DNA of 9,700 nt from Bacteroides sp. (GCA_030151845.1 JASLCM010000158.1:1-9700); one strand, 5' to 3'. Positions 1-8,366 are shown, counted from the first letter of the stretch. Numbers and translations are program-made. The notes: a model not told the origin generated them from the letters alone.

Positions 1-760
1 TGAAGTCTCTAAGATGTGCATAAACTGTTCTATATCCAAATCCATGGTCAATAATTATAGTATTTCCATAGCCAGACTCCCAGCCCATCTTTACAACTTT
101 ACCGTCACCAGTTGCATAGACATCCGTTCCTGGGTGAGCAGAAAAATCCATACCACTATGAAATTTAACCGTTCCATAAATTGGATCAACACGGCGGCCA
201 TAACCAGATGCTGTTTGGCGTAGGTCTTTATTAGCTATGGGTTGAATTGCAGGTATTGACTGTAACATCTGTTCATGGTTTTTACTTAATTCAACAACAT
301 CATCGAAAGATTTAGATTGAATATACAACTGCTTGTTTAACATATCAAGTTTCTGAGTCGTGTTAATAACCAGTTTAGCATTCGCCATATCCAGTAGTTC
401 TTCATAACGATTCGTTCCGCCATACCCCGCTTTTCGTATAGCGGGAGAGATTGGATCGGCCTGGAATATTACCCGATAAAGATTATCATCTCTTTGTTGA
501 ATATCTTGCAATACAGCTAAAGATTCATCGAGCTGCCTAGATAACACGTTATATTGGGCCAAAAGACGGCTATTTTCTATTCGTAACTCTTTCTCGGAAG
601 GTGAGCCAAATATGATAAAAAACACTAAGAATCCGGCCACACCAAATCCCATTCCATAAAACAGTCTGCGGGTGATTCCTCTCAGCCGCTGACGAAACGT
701 TGGATAGATTCTATCATAGGTCTGAGTTTGCGGATTATAGATGTAATAAACTTTGCGCAT
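1..760 (-). CDS. M23 family (LytM/MepM-type) metallopeptidase, 3' end cut by window edge
   Basis: The reading frame is open from the ATG at 760 down to the left edge: 253 codons and no stop, so the C-terminus lies outside. Residues 1-33 are a basic cytoplasmic tail and about 34-51 form one TM segment (FYGMGFGVAGFLVFFII). Residues about 56-90 look like a coiled coil, and a long linker precedes the peptidase domain. GYGRRVDPIYG (186-196) and HSGMD (201-205) are the classic M23 entry, with H201 and D205 as the expected first zinc ligands. YAHL contains H249, the expected catalytic His. The final HxH zinc motif would fall beyond the edge. Known family role: zinc endopeptidases cutting peptide cross-links in peptidoglycan; some paralogues are degenerate, but the residues visible here are intact. 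It is divergent from alaS and has no Shine-Dalgarno. The family call is secure; the cellular role (growth or division) is inferred. Confidence 0.9.
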   Translation of the reverse strand, partial: MRKVYYIYNPQTQTYDRIYPTFRQRLRGITRRLFYGMGFGVAGFLVFFIIFGSPSEKELRIENSRLLAQYNVLSRQLDESLAVLQDIQQRDDNLYRVIFQADPISPAIRKAGYGGTNRYEELLDMANAKLVINTTQKLDMLNKQLYIQSKSFDDVVELSKNHEQMLQSIPAIQPIANKDLRQTASGYGRRVDPIYGTVKFHSGMDFSAHPGTDVYATGDGKVVKMGWESGYGNTIIIDHGFGYRTVYAHLRDF

Positions 761-788
761 GTTAAAAAGAATTCGCTTATTAGTGCAG

Positions 789-796
789 CAAAAGTA
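789..796 (-). promoter_or_regulatory. Putative Bacteroidota -7 promoter element for the M23 peptidase gene
   Basis: On the minus strand this reads TACTTTTG, a match to the Bacteroidota -7 consensus TAnnTTTG. Transcription would start near 783, giving a leader of roughly 20-25 nt before the ATG at 760. I see no convincing -33 TTTG at the expected spacing, so the call rests on the -7 box and its position. Confidence 0.45.
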
Positions 797-808
797 ATAA
801 AAATGAGG

Positions 809-816
809 TATCTTTG
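809..816 (+). promoter_or_regulatory. Putative Bacteroidota -7 promoter element for alaS
   Basis: TATCTTTG matches TAnnTTTG exactly. A start near 821-823 would leave a leader of about 40 nt before the alaS ATG at 863. No clear -33 element is seen. The region where one would be expected overlaps the opposite-strand -7 box at 789-796, so the two divergent promoters may share DNA. Confidence 0.5.
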
Positions 817-862
817 CACATCTTTTTCATGAATATTAACCTCAAGGATAGATATATAGAAT

Positions 863-3484
863 ATGTTGACTGCAAACGAAATTAGAGAATCATTCAAACA
901 GTTCTTCAAATCAAAGGGGCATCAAATTGTGCCTTCGGCACCAATGGTTATTAAAGATGACCCTACACTTATGTTTACAAACGCTGGTATGAACCAGTTT
1001 AAGGATATTATTCTTGGCAATAAACCTGCCAAATATAAACGTGTAGCAGATTCGCAAAAGTGCTTACGCGTTAGTGGTAAACACAATGACCTAGAAGAGG
1101 TTGGACACGACACCTATCACCACACCATGTTTGAAATGTTGGGCAATTGGTCCTTTGGAGATTATTTTAAAAATGAGGCTATAGAATGGGCATGGGAGTA
1201 CCTTGTAGAGGTGTTAAAACTAGATCCTAAAAAACTATATGCTTCTGTTTTTGAAGGGGATCAAGAAAAAGGATTGTCCAGAGACGAAGAGGCTGCACAA
1301 ATTTGGGAGCAATATCTTCCAAAATCACACATTATCAATGGGAATGCTCATGATAATTTCTGGGAAATGGGTGATACTGGCCCTTGTGGACCTTGCTCTG
1401 AAATCCATATAGACTTACGATCTGATGAAGAAAGAAAAGAGATAGATGGTGCGAGCCTTATAAATAAAGATCATCCACAAGTTATTGAAATTTGGAACCT
1501 TGTATTCATGCAGTACAACAGAAAAGCTGATGGTTCTTTAGAACCACTACCTGCAAAAGTTATCGATACAGGTATGGGCTTTGAACGTCTATGCATGGCA
1601 CTACAAGGAAAAACGTCAAATTATGATACGGATGTTTTCCAACCTTTGATACAAGCTATTGGAAAAACGGCTAATGTCTCTTATGGAAAAGCAAAAGAAA
1701 CAGATATCGCTATGCGTGTGATAGCAGACCATGTTAGAACCATAGCGTTCTCTATAACAGATGGTCAGTTACCCTCCAATGCAAAAGCTGGTTATGTGAT
1801 TAGACGTATTCTCCGAAGAGCTGTACGATATGGATATACCTTTTTAGAGCTGAAATCGGCATTTATCTATCAATTAATTCCTGTTCTTATTGATAGTATG
1901 GGAGACGCTTATCCAGAATTAAAAGCTCAAAAGACTTTAATTGAAAAAGTAATAAAAGAAGAAGAAGAATCCTTCTTACATACTTTAGAAACTGGAATTC
2001 AGCTCTTGGATAAAAAGATAACTGAGGCTAAGAAGCAAAATATATCAGTAATAAGTGGAGTTGACGCTTTTACGCTTTATGACACATTTGGTTTCCCTCT
2101 TGACCTTACAGAACTTATCCTACGCGAGAATGGAATGACAGCAAATATAGAGGAGTTTAATGTTGAGATGCAAAAGCAGAAGGATAGAGCAAGAAATGCT
2201 GCATCTATGGAGACTGGAGACTGGACTATTCTTAAGGAGGGAAATTCTTCTTTTGTTGGTTACGACTGTACCGAACATGAAGTGGAAATACTTCGTTATA
2301 GACAAGTAAAACAGAAAAACAAAGCATTCTTTCATATCGTTCTAGACAAGACCCCTTTCTATGCAGAGAGTGGTGGACAAGTTGGCGATACAGGTGTTTT
2401 AGTTAATGAGTTCGAGACCATTCAAATCATTGATACCAAAAATGAGAACAACCTAACTATTCATATAGCTAATGAGCTACCAAAACATCTAGATGCTCCA
2501 ATAATGGCATGTGTTGACCAAGAAAGGCGAGCAAAAAACGCAGCAAATCATACAGCTACTCACTTACTTGATGCTGCTCTAAGAAAAGTACTAGGTACTC
2601 ATGTGGAGCAAAAAGGTTCATTGGTTACTCCTGAGATGTTAAGATTTGATTTCTCTCATTTTCAAAAAATGACTAATGAAGAGATAAGAGAAGTTGAAAA
2701 GTTGGTAAATGAAGCTATTCGTGCAAACATACCTCAAAAGGAGTACCGAAGCATACCTATTGATGAAGCTAAGGAGCTAGGAGCTATTGCACTCTTTGGT
2801 GAGAAATATGGTGAAGAGGTACGAGTTGTTCAATTTGATGAATCTATCGAATTTTGTGGAGGAACTCATGCTGCTTCAACAGGAAATATAGGTATATTTA
2901 AAATCATCTCTGAAAGTTCAATTGCAGCAGGAGTAAGAAGAATAGAGGCATATACAGGAGAAAAAGTAGAGGAGGTCCTTTACCAGATTGAAGATACGAT
3001 TAATCAACTAAAAGTACTTTTCAATAACGCTCCAGATTTAGTTTCTGCAATCCAAAAGCACATCAACGAGAATAAGGAGTTAAAGGATAAGGTTGATGAG
3101 TTTATGAAAGAGAAAGAAGAGTCTCTAAAAGCACATCTTCTTAGAAGTATCGAAGTTAAAAATGGAGTAAAACTAATAAAGGCTAGAATTCCTTTGTCTG
3201 CTGAAGCTGTAAAGAACATTGCTTTTCAACTAAGGAATGAGGTTGGAGAAGATCTTCTTTTTGTTGCAGGAAGTGTCAATAAAGGAAAACCCATGCTTAC
3301 TATCAGCTTAAGTGATAATCTAGTCGAAGAAAAAAGTCTTAATGCAGGTAAAATAGTAAAAGAGGCAGCAAAACTTATTCAAGGAGGAGGTGGTGGACAA
3401 CCTCACTTTGCTACAGCTGGCGGTAAAGATTTAGATAATCTTGATGCAGCTATAGAGAAAGCTGTAGAACTAGCTCTTCTATAA
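863..3484 (+). CDS. alaS: Alanine--tRNA ligase (alanyl-tRNA synthetase)
   Basis: Class II cytoplasmic synthetase that activates alanine with ATP, charges tRNA-Ala and clears mischarged Ser/Gly-tRNA-Ala by editing. At 873 residues it is full length for bacteria (E. coli about 876). The catalytic core shows DPTLMFTNAGMNQFK (33-47), the motif 2 region around R69 (QKCLRVSGKHNDLEEVG), HTMFEMLGNWSFGDYF (87-102) and the motif 3 segment GMGFERL (237-243). The editing domain zinc/active-site set is intact: HTATH (563-567) and CGGTH (C665, H669). A coiled segment follows, then the C-Ala domain with GGGGGQPHFATAGG starting at 841. The ATG at 863 is chosen because the N-terminus aligns with family members without extension. 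No Shine-Dalgarno is present, only an AT-rich leader. It is a single-gene unit: divergent promoter upstream, strong terminator downstream. No key residue appears to be missing. Confidence 0.98.
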   Translation: MLTANEIRESFKQFFKSKGHQIVPSAPMVIKDDPTLMFTNAGMNQFKDIILGNKPAKYKRVADSQKCLRVSGKHNDLEEVGHDTYHHTMFEMLGNWSFGDYFKNEAIEWAWEYLVEVLKLDPKKLYASVFEGDQEKGLSRDEEAAQIWEQYLPKSHIINGNAHDNFWEMGDTGPCGPCSEIHIDLRSDEERKEIDGASLINKDHPQVIEIWNLVFMQYNRKADGSLEPLPAKVIDTGMGFERLCMALQGKTSNYDTDVFQPLIQAIGKTANVSYGKAKETDIAMRVIADHVRTIAFSITDGQLPSNAKAGYVIRRILRRAVRYGYTFLELKSAFIYQLIPVLIDSMGDAYPELKAQKTLIEKVIKEEEESFLHTLETGIQLLDKKITEAKKQNISVISGVDAFTLYDTFGFPLDLTELILRENGMTANIEEFNVEMQKQKDRARNAASMETGDWTILKEGNSSFVGYDCTEHEVEILRYRQVKQKNKAFFHIVLDKTPFYAESGGQVGDTGVLVNEFETIQIIDTKNENNLTIHIANELPKHLDAPIMACVDQERRAKNAANHTATHLLDAALRKVLGTHVEQKGSLVTPEMLRFDFSHFQKMTNEEIREVEKLVNEAIRANIPQKEYRSIPIDEAKELGAIALFGEKYGEEVRVVQFDESIEFCGGTHAASTGNIGIFKIISESSIAAGVRRIEAYTGEKVEEVLYQIEDTINQLKVLFNNAPDLVSAIQKHINENKELKDKVDEFMKEKEESLKAHLLRSIEVKNGVKLIKARIPLSAEAVKNIAFQLRNEVGEDLLFVAGSVNKGKPMLTISLSDNLVEEKSLNAGKIVKEAAKLIQGGGGGQPHFATAGGKDLDNLDAAIEKAVELALL

Positions 3485-3506
3485 ATAAGAAAACAACAAC
3501 TCATTT

Positions 3507-3541
3507 AAAAAGGCTCTCGTACGCGTACGAGAGCCTTTTTT
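3507..3541 (+). terminator. Rho-independent terminator after alaS (perfect 17-bp inverted repeat)
   Basis: The arms 3507-3523 and 3524-3540 are exact reverse complements (AAAAAGGCTCTCGTACG and its complement), and one more T gives a six-T run. In RNA the innermost bases would open into a small loop on a GC-rich stem. It begins 22 nt after the alaS stop. The flanking A5 and T6 make it symmetrical, so it could stop transcription in both directions. It insulates alaS from the metal operon. Confidence 0.93.
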
Positions 3542-3628
3542 GTGAATGCTCTTTTACTCATAGTCATAGCTCTCAAATAAAGTTTTATAGAAAAAATCAT
3601 ATTTAGAGTAGCTTTTCTTATTTTTATC

Positions 3629-3636
3629 TATCTTTG
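3629..3636 (+). promoter_or_regulatory. Putative -7 promoter element of the metal-efflux operon
   Basis: TATCTTTG is an exact TAnnTTTG match and identical to the alaS box. It lies between the alaS terminator and the first operon gene, where a promoter is needed. The predicted start (about 3640-3643) is only a few nt before the ATG at 3646, implying a very short leader. The -33 element is not evident. The rest of 3542-3628 is AT-rich, with no ORF, RNA gene or clear operator palindrome that I can see. Confidence 0.55.
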
Positions 3637-3645
3637 TAATTGATA

Positions 3646-4065
3646 ATGCAAAGGAAGAATAGAAATACAATCAACTACTTACTACTTATAATCTCATTAT
3701 TAGTAGTTATTGCTCCTATTATCCCTCATCACCACCATGCCGATGGTGTTATCTGTATGAAGGGTGACTTCTACCCAGAACATAGTAATGATAAAAGCAC
3801 GCAACCTCATCAGAGTGATAATGCTGATTGTACTAGCGCGTGTATTTCACAACTTAAGACTCTTCAGCCAGAAAAAGGGAGTTTAAATGTTGATTTGAGC
3901 TTCTCTGGTACTCTATTTTTTATTGTTCCTCTGCTTCTAACCTGTCTCTATTCTTTAAAGAAAAGCAATCAAAAGATATTTTCTTTCTACAGAGAGCGAC
4001 TAGATAAAACCTACATATCCAATGTTCTTGGTTTACGGGCTCCTCCATACATCTTCTCTATTTAA
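3646..4065 (+). CDS. Small two-TM membrane protein with periplasmic His/Cys-rich loop, probable metal-related accessory of the efflux pump
   Basis: 139 residues, and I do not recognise a characterised function. The N-terminus is basic (MQRKNRN), followed by TM1 at about 11-27 and then HHHH (28-31). The loop also carries C37, H46, H55, C62 and C66 (CTSAC, a CxxxC). TM2 spans about 88-104, and a basic tail ends in LRAPP (130-134). The positive-inside rule puts both ends in the cytoplasm and the His/Cys loop in the periplasm, where it could bind metal (inferred). Small Bacteroidota proteins with a His/Cys segment and a terminal APP motif are often found near metal-efflux genes; DUF6769 or a HYC_CC_PP-like family is a guess only. 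The ATG at 3646 is preferred over the in-frame TTG at 3640, which falls on the predicted transcription start. The adaptor gene follows 72 bp later with no terminator or promoter visible in the gap. Confidence 0.75.
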   Translation: MQRKNRNTINYLLLIISLLVVIAPIIPHHHHADGVICMKGDFYPEHSNDKSTQPHQSDNADCTSACISQLKTLQPEKGSLNVDLSFSGTLFFIVPLLLTCLYSLKKSNQKIFSFYRERLDKTYISNVLGLRAPPYIFSI

Positions 4066-4137
4066 TTCCACAGACTATTAAATTTTATTTTTTTCATACA
4101 CGTTCGGTCTATCCCTACGTGAATTCATTATTATCTT

Positions 4138-5268
4138 ATGAGAAGATTTTACACCCTTATATGTATCTTTTTTTTATTTATCAGTTCATGTGCTAAGCAC
4201 ACCCACGAAACCTCAAATGAAGAGGGACACAGCCATGAACACAGTGAAGATGTTATTACGCTGCATACAGAAAAAGCTGAATCGGCAGGCGTCAAAACCT
4301 CGGAGGTTCATCCCACAACAATCCATCAGGTAATTAAAACGGGAGGAAAAATTTTAGCTGCACTTGGAGACGAGGAAACTATTGTTGCAAAAACTAGAGG
4401 CATAGTAACTTTGAATAAACAGTTAGTACAAGGTACAAAGGTCACTAAAGGCCAGCCTCTTTTATATATATCAGGAAGAAATATTGACAGTGGAGATGCT
4501 GCGGAAAAAGCACGTATCACTTATGAGTTAGCCAAACAAGAATACGAACGTGTCCTTCCTCTTGTTGAAAAACAGCTTGTTTCTCAAAAAGATTTTTTAA
4601 TCGTCAAGCAACAATATGAAGAGGCTAAAATGAGTTTTGAAGCTATAGGAAGAGGTAGTTCCAATCAGGGAACTCCTATTGGCTCACCTCTGAATGGGTT
4701 CGTAAAAGAGCTTTTAATTAACCAAGGAGACTTTGTAGAAGTGGGACAAGTTCTTGCTACCGTAACACAGAATAAGAAACAATATCTACAAGTACAGCTT
4801 TCGGAGCGCTATTCTTCTCATTTGTCCCTCATTACCACAGCAAATTTTAAACAACCCAATACAAATGTAACCTATCAACTAGCGCAACTAAATGGTAAAC
4901 TTATCTCTTATGGGAAATCTGTAAGTGAAACTACTTATTCGATACCCCTAACTTTTGAGTTCGACAACCAAACAAATATAGTACCAGGTAGTTTCGTTGA
5001 AGTCTTTCTTCAATCTTCTCCTTTAAAAGAGAGATTAGCCCTTCCGCACAGTGCCATTACAGAAGAACAAGGTCTTTTCTTTGTTTATAAAAAAGTATGT
5101 AAAGAGGAGTACGAAAAGATAGAAGTCCAGCTAGGCATAGATAATGGCGAGCTGGTAGAGATTGTAAAAGGCATAGAGCCAGGTGATTTAATCGTTGTAG
5201 AAGGTGCTCTTCAAATTAAACTGGCCTCAGCTTCAAATGCTATTCCTGCTCACACACATGAACACTAA
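4138..5268 (+). CDS. Heavy-metal RND efflux periplasmic adaptor lipoprotein (CusB/CzcB-like MFP)
   Basis: 376 residues. A signal peptide with lipobox ISSC predicts lipidation at C18, anchoring the protein in a membrane. A His-rich segment follows (HTHE at 21-24, HSHEHSED at 31-38), and the last residues are HTHEH, so both termini could bind metal. The adaptor architecture is clear. The two halves of the lipoyl/barrel-sandwich domain lie at about 83-115 and 182-210 (SPLNGFVKELLINQGDFVEV), separated by an alpha-helical hairpin at about 119-172. A beta-barrel region and a membrane-proximal domain ending about 360 follow. Known role: links the RND pump to the outer membrane channel, and in CusB it also hands metal to the pump. 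The RND gene starts 11 bp downstream, so co-translation as one operon is likely. Family assignment is firm; metal identity is not. An out-of-frame ATG at 5273 lies between the two genes and is not used in this annotation. Confidence 0.92.
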   Translation: MRRFYTLICIFFLFISSCAKHTHETSNEEGHSHEHSEDVITLHTEKAESAGVKTSEVHPTTIHQVIKTGGKILAALGDEETIVAKTRGIVTLNKQLVQGTKVTKGQPLLYISGRNIDSGDAAEKARITYELAKQEYERVLPLVEKQLVSQKDFLIVKQQYEEAKMSFEAIGRGSSNQGTPIGSPLNGFVKELLINQGDFVEVGQVLATVTQNKKQYLQVQLSERYSSHLSLITTANFKQPNTNVTYQLAQLNGKLISYGKSVSETTYSIPLTFEFDNQTNIVPGSFVEVFLQSSPLKERLALPHSAITEEQGLFFVYKKVCKEEYEKIEVQLGIDNGELVEIVKGIEPGDLIVVEGALQIKLASASNAIPAHTHEH

Positions 5269-5279
5269 ACGAATGTACT

Positions 5280-8200
5280 ATGCTAAACAAAATTATTAAA
5301 TATTCATTAAGTAACCGTTTGGTTGTTCTTTTCATTGCTATCATCCTAGTTGTTGCAGGTGCATACACTACGCTACACACAGAGGTTGATGTCTTTCCTG
5401 ACTTAAATGCACCAACTGTTGCGGTTATGACAGAAGCTCATGGGATGGCCGCTGAGGAGATAGAACAACTTGTAACTTTCCCCGTAGAGACAGCAGTTAA
5501 TGGTGCTACGGGTGTAAGACGGGTTAGATCCTCTTCTACTACTGGATTTTCCATTGTTTGGGTTGAATTTGACTGGGATACCGACATCTATCTCGCCCGA
5601 CAAATTGTATCTGAAAAATTAGCTGTAGTTAGTGAAAGTTTACCAAGTAATGTAGGCAAGCCTACCCTCGGCCCACAATCATCCATTCTTGGTGAAATGC
5701 TAATTGTTGGATTAACTTCAGACTCCACATCACTACTGGATCTAAGAACATTAGCCGATTGGGTAATAAGACCTAGACTTCTTTCTACAGGAGGTGTTGC
5801 ACAAGTTTCTGTATTGGGAGGAGATGTTAAAGAGTATCAAATACTACTCAATCCAGAGAAAATGAGACATTATGAGGTCTCACTTGGCGAAGTTTTATCG
5901 GCAACAAAAGAGATGAACCTTAACGCTAACGGAGGAACTATATATGAGCATGGCAACGAATATATTGTGCGTGGAATCTTATCAACTACAAAGGTAGAAG
6001 CATTGGCTAGATCCATTGTTAAAATAAAGAGTAACTCCCCTATCTTTCTTGAAGACATAGCAGAGGTTAGTATTGGTGGAAAGACTCCACTGTTGGGTAC
6101 TGCTTCTGTAGAAGGTAGGCCAGCTATACTTCTAACAGTTAATAAGCAACCATCAACTAGCACCTTGGAGCTAACGGAAGAGCTTGAGGTAGCCCTAAAG
6201 GAGTTAAGCACAACCCTCCCTCAAGATGTTAAGATTTCTACAGATATATTCCGTCAAAGCCAGTTCATTGAGAGTTCAATCGGTAATGTGAAGAGTGCTT
6301 TAATAGAAGGAGGTATTTTTGTTGTGATTATACTCCTTCTATTCTTGGCCAATGTCCGTACAACTGTTATTTCACTAGTTACCATTCCTATCTCTCTTCT
6401 CTCCTCCATTCTTATCATGCACTACATGGGGTTAACGATAAACACCATGAGTTTAGGAGGTTTAGCCATTGCTATTGGCTCCTTGGTAGATGATGCTATT
6501 GTCGACGTTGAAAACGTCTTTAGGAGATTGCGAGAAAACAAGAATAAGCCTTTAAATGAGCAAAAAGATACGTTAACAGTTGTCTATAATGCCTCTAAAG
6601 AGGTTAGAATGCCTATTCTTAATTCAACACTAATCATTATAGCTAGTTTTGTTCCTCTCTTCTTTTTAAGTGGAATGGAAGGTCGGATGTTAATGCCTTT
6701 AGGTATCGCTTTTATTACAGCACTCTTTTCATCGACACTTGTAGCACTAACCTTAACACCTGTTCTTTGTAGTTTTCTTTTAAACAAACAACAGGAGAAG
6801 AAGCTCAACAAAGAGACTTTTCTTGTTAGGTGGCTTAAGAAACACTATAAAAAAGCACTTATATGGGTTACAAACCATAGAAAGTCTACTTTAACAGCAA
6901 CCTTTTCACTGCTCATTGTATCTATAATTATTTTTACTCAATTAGGAAACAGTTTCCTACCGTCATTTAATGAAGGCTCCTTTACCATTAATGTGAGTAC
7001 ACTACCTGGAATCTCTTTGGAAGAGAGTAATAAAATTGGTCTTCGAGCCGAAGAGTTACTATTGACCATTCCAGAAATTAAAACAGTGGCAAGGAAAACA
7101 GGTAGAGCAGAGCTTGATGAGCATGCTCTTGGAGTAAATGCATCAGAGATAGAGGCCCCTTTTGAGATAACAAACAGAAAGAGAGCAGCAGTTATTGCCG
7201 AAGTGAGAGAGAAGCTAAGTACAATAAATGGAGCTAGTATAGAAATTGGACAGCCCATCAGCCATAGGATTGATGCTATGCTCTCTGGAACACAGGCCAA
7301 TATCGCAATAAAACTGTTTGGAGATAATTTAAACAAGATGTTCCAAATAGGGAATAAAATAAAGGCAGCTGTTTCAGATATTGATGGTGTTGTGGATCTC
7401 AATGTGGAGCAACAAATCGAACGTCCTCAACTAACCATAACCCCAAGCAGAGAACTATTAGCCTTATACGGAATTAGCTTACCGGAATTTTCCGAGTTTA
7501 TTCGAGTTAGCCTTGGTGGTGAAGTTGTTTCACAAGTTTATGAAAAAGGAAGAAGCTTTGATCTTACGGTTAAGGTGAAAGAGAGTAGCAAAGAGACAAT
7601 TAGTCTCATTCAGGATCTTTTAATAGATACATACGATGGAAAGAAAGTAGCTCTTGGCCAGCTTGCTGAAATAAAGTCATCTATGGGGCCCAATACCATT
7701 AACCGAGAGAATGTAAAAAGAAAGATTGTAATCTCTGCAAATGTCTATGAGAGAGATTTAAGAGGAGTTGTTAACGACATTCAAGACAGAATTAATCAAG
7801 AGGTTGATCTACCAGAGGGCTATCACATTACTTATGGAGGACAGTTTGAAAGTGAACAGGCTGCAAGTAGAATCCTTTTACTAACATCATTTCTCTCTGT
7901 TCTTGTTATATTTCTTTTACTCTATAATGAGTTTAGAAGTGGAAAGGAGTCGGGAGCTATTCTGCTTAATCTTCCTCTAGCACTAATTGGAGGTGTCTTT
8001 GCACTACTTTTTACTACAAGAGAATTAAGTATTCCAGCAATTATTGGATTTATCTCTTTGTTTGGAATAGCCACTAGAAATGGAATGTTATTAATTAGTC
8101 ATTATAATCAGTTACGCAAGGAAGAGGGGTATACACTCTACGATAGTGTCATTAAAGGTTCACTGGATCGGTTAAACCCAATTCTAATGACTGCATTATC

Positions 8201-8366
8201 TTCTGCCTTAGCATTGGTTCCTTTAGCTATTCATGGTGATTTGCCTGGTAATGAAATACAAAGTCCAATGGCTAAGGTTATTTTAGGAGGTCTTTTAACT
8301 TCAACTTTTTTAAATGGGTTTATCATACCTATTATCTATCTCCAAATTCATAGAAAAGAAAAATAA
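5280..8366 (+). CDS. CusA/CzcA family heavy-metal efflux RND transporter
   Basis: 1028 residues, full length for the HME-RND family (CusA about 1047). It is the inner membrane proton/metal antiporter of a tripartite pump. TM1 lies at about 12-31, followed by a large periplasmic porter/docking domain to about 335. A TM bundle at about 338-500 follows, then TM7 near 537-556, a second periplasmic domain, and the final TM set from about 865 to 1024. TM4 carries GGLAIAIGSLVDDAIVDVEN (393-412); D404 aligns by eye with the CusA proton-relay Asp405, next to a second Asp, and D409/E411 follow. FGIATRNGMLLISHY marks TM10. The expected VFPDLNAPTV motif is near the N-terminus. By-eye alignment replaces two of the three CusA methionine ligands (N571 and about N620) and keeps M667. 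That points to divalent metal rather than Cu(I)/Ag(I), as an inference. It is coupled to the adaptor upstream and the channel gene downstream. Confidence 0.95.
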   Translation: MLNKIIKYSLSNRLVVLFIAIILVVAGAYTTLHTEVDVFPDLNAPTVAVMTEAHGMAAEEIEQLVTFPVETAVNGATGVRRVRSSSTTGFSIVWVEFDWDTDIYLARQIVSEKLAVVSESLPSNVGKPTLGPQSSILGEMLIVGLTSDSTSLLDLRTLADWVIRPRLLSTGGVAQVSVLGGDVKEYQILLNPEKMRHYEVSLGEVLSATKEMNLNANGGTIYEHGNEYIVRGILSTTKVEALARSIVKIKSNSPIFLEDIAEVSIGGKTPLLGTASVEGRPAILLTVNKQPSTSTLELTEELEVALKELSTTLPQDVKISTDIFRQSQFIESSIGNVKSALIEGGIFVVIILLLFLANVRTTVISLVTIPISLLSSILIMHYMGLTINTMSLGGLAIAIGSLVDDAIVDVENVFRRLRENKNKPLNEQKDTLTVVYNASKEVRMPILNSTLIIIASFVPLFFLSGMEGRMLMPLGIAFITALFSSTLVALTLTPVLCSFLLNKQQEKKLNKETFLVRWLKKHYKKALIWVTNHRKSTLTATFSLLIVSIIIFTQLGNSFLPSFNEGSFTINVSTLPGISLEESNKIGLRAEELLLTIPEIKTVARKTGRAELDEHALGVNASEIEAPFEITNRKRAAVIAEVREKLSTINGASIEIGQPISHRIDAMLSGTQANIAIKLFGDNLNKMFQIGNKIKAAVSDIDGVVDLNVEQQIERPQLTITPSRELLALYGISLPEFSEFIRVSLGGEVVSQVYEKGRSFDLTVKVKESSKETISLIQDLLIDTYDGKKVALGQLAEIKSSMGPNTINRENVKRKIVISANVYERDLRGVVNDIQDRINQEVDLPEGYHITYGGQFESEQAASRILLLTSFLSVLVIFLLLYNEFRSGKESGAILLNLPLALIGGVFALLFTTRELSIPAIIGFISLFGIATRNGMLLISHYNQLRKEEGYTLYDSVIKGSLDRLNPILMTALSSALALVPLAIHGDLPGNEIQSPMAKVILGGLLTSTFLNGFIIPIIYLQIHRKEK

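Noticed and set aside
14..223. 69-codon plus-strand open frame near the left edge
   Set aside because: It is antisense to the M23 peptidase catalytic domain, whose motifs are clear in the other strand.
3640..3645. TTG start two codons upstream of the chosen ATG of the small His/Cys protein
   Set aside because: It coincides with the predicted transcription start after the -7 box. The ATG at 3646 is the ordinary start and keeps the whole N-terminal TM.
4099..4121. CACGT…ACGTG inverted repeat in the gap before the adaptor gene
   Set aside because: The arms are only 5 bp with a 13-base spacer, which is expected by chance. There is no promoter beside it to regulate.
5870..6211. 113-codon open frame on the minus strand
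   Set aside because: It is antisense to the pump porter domain, with a low-complexity Ser-rich product and no supporting signals.
6938..7402. 154-codon open frame on the minus strand
   Set aside because: It is fully antisense to the RND pump second periplasmic domain, has no family resemblance and looks like a codon-bias shadow.
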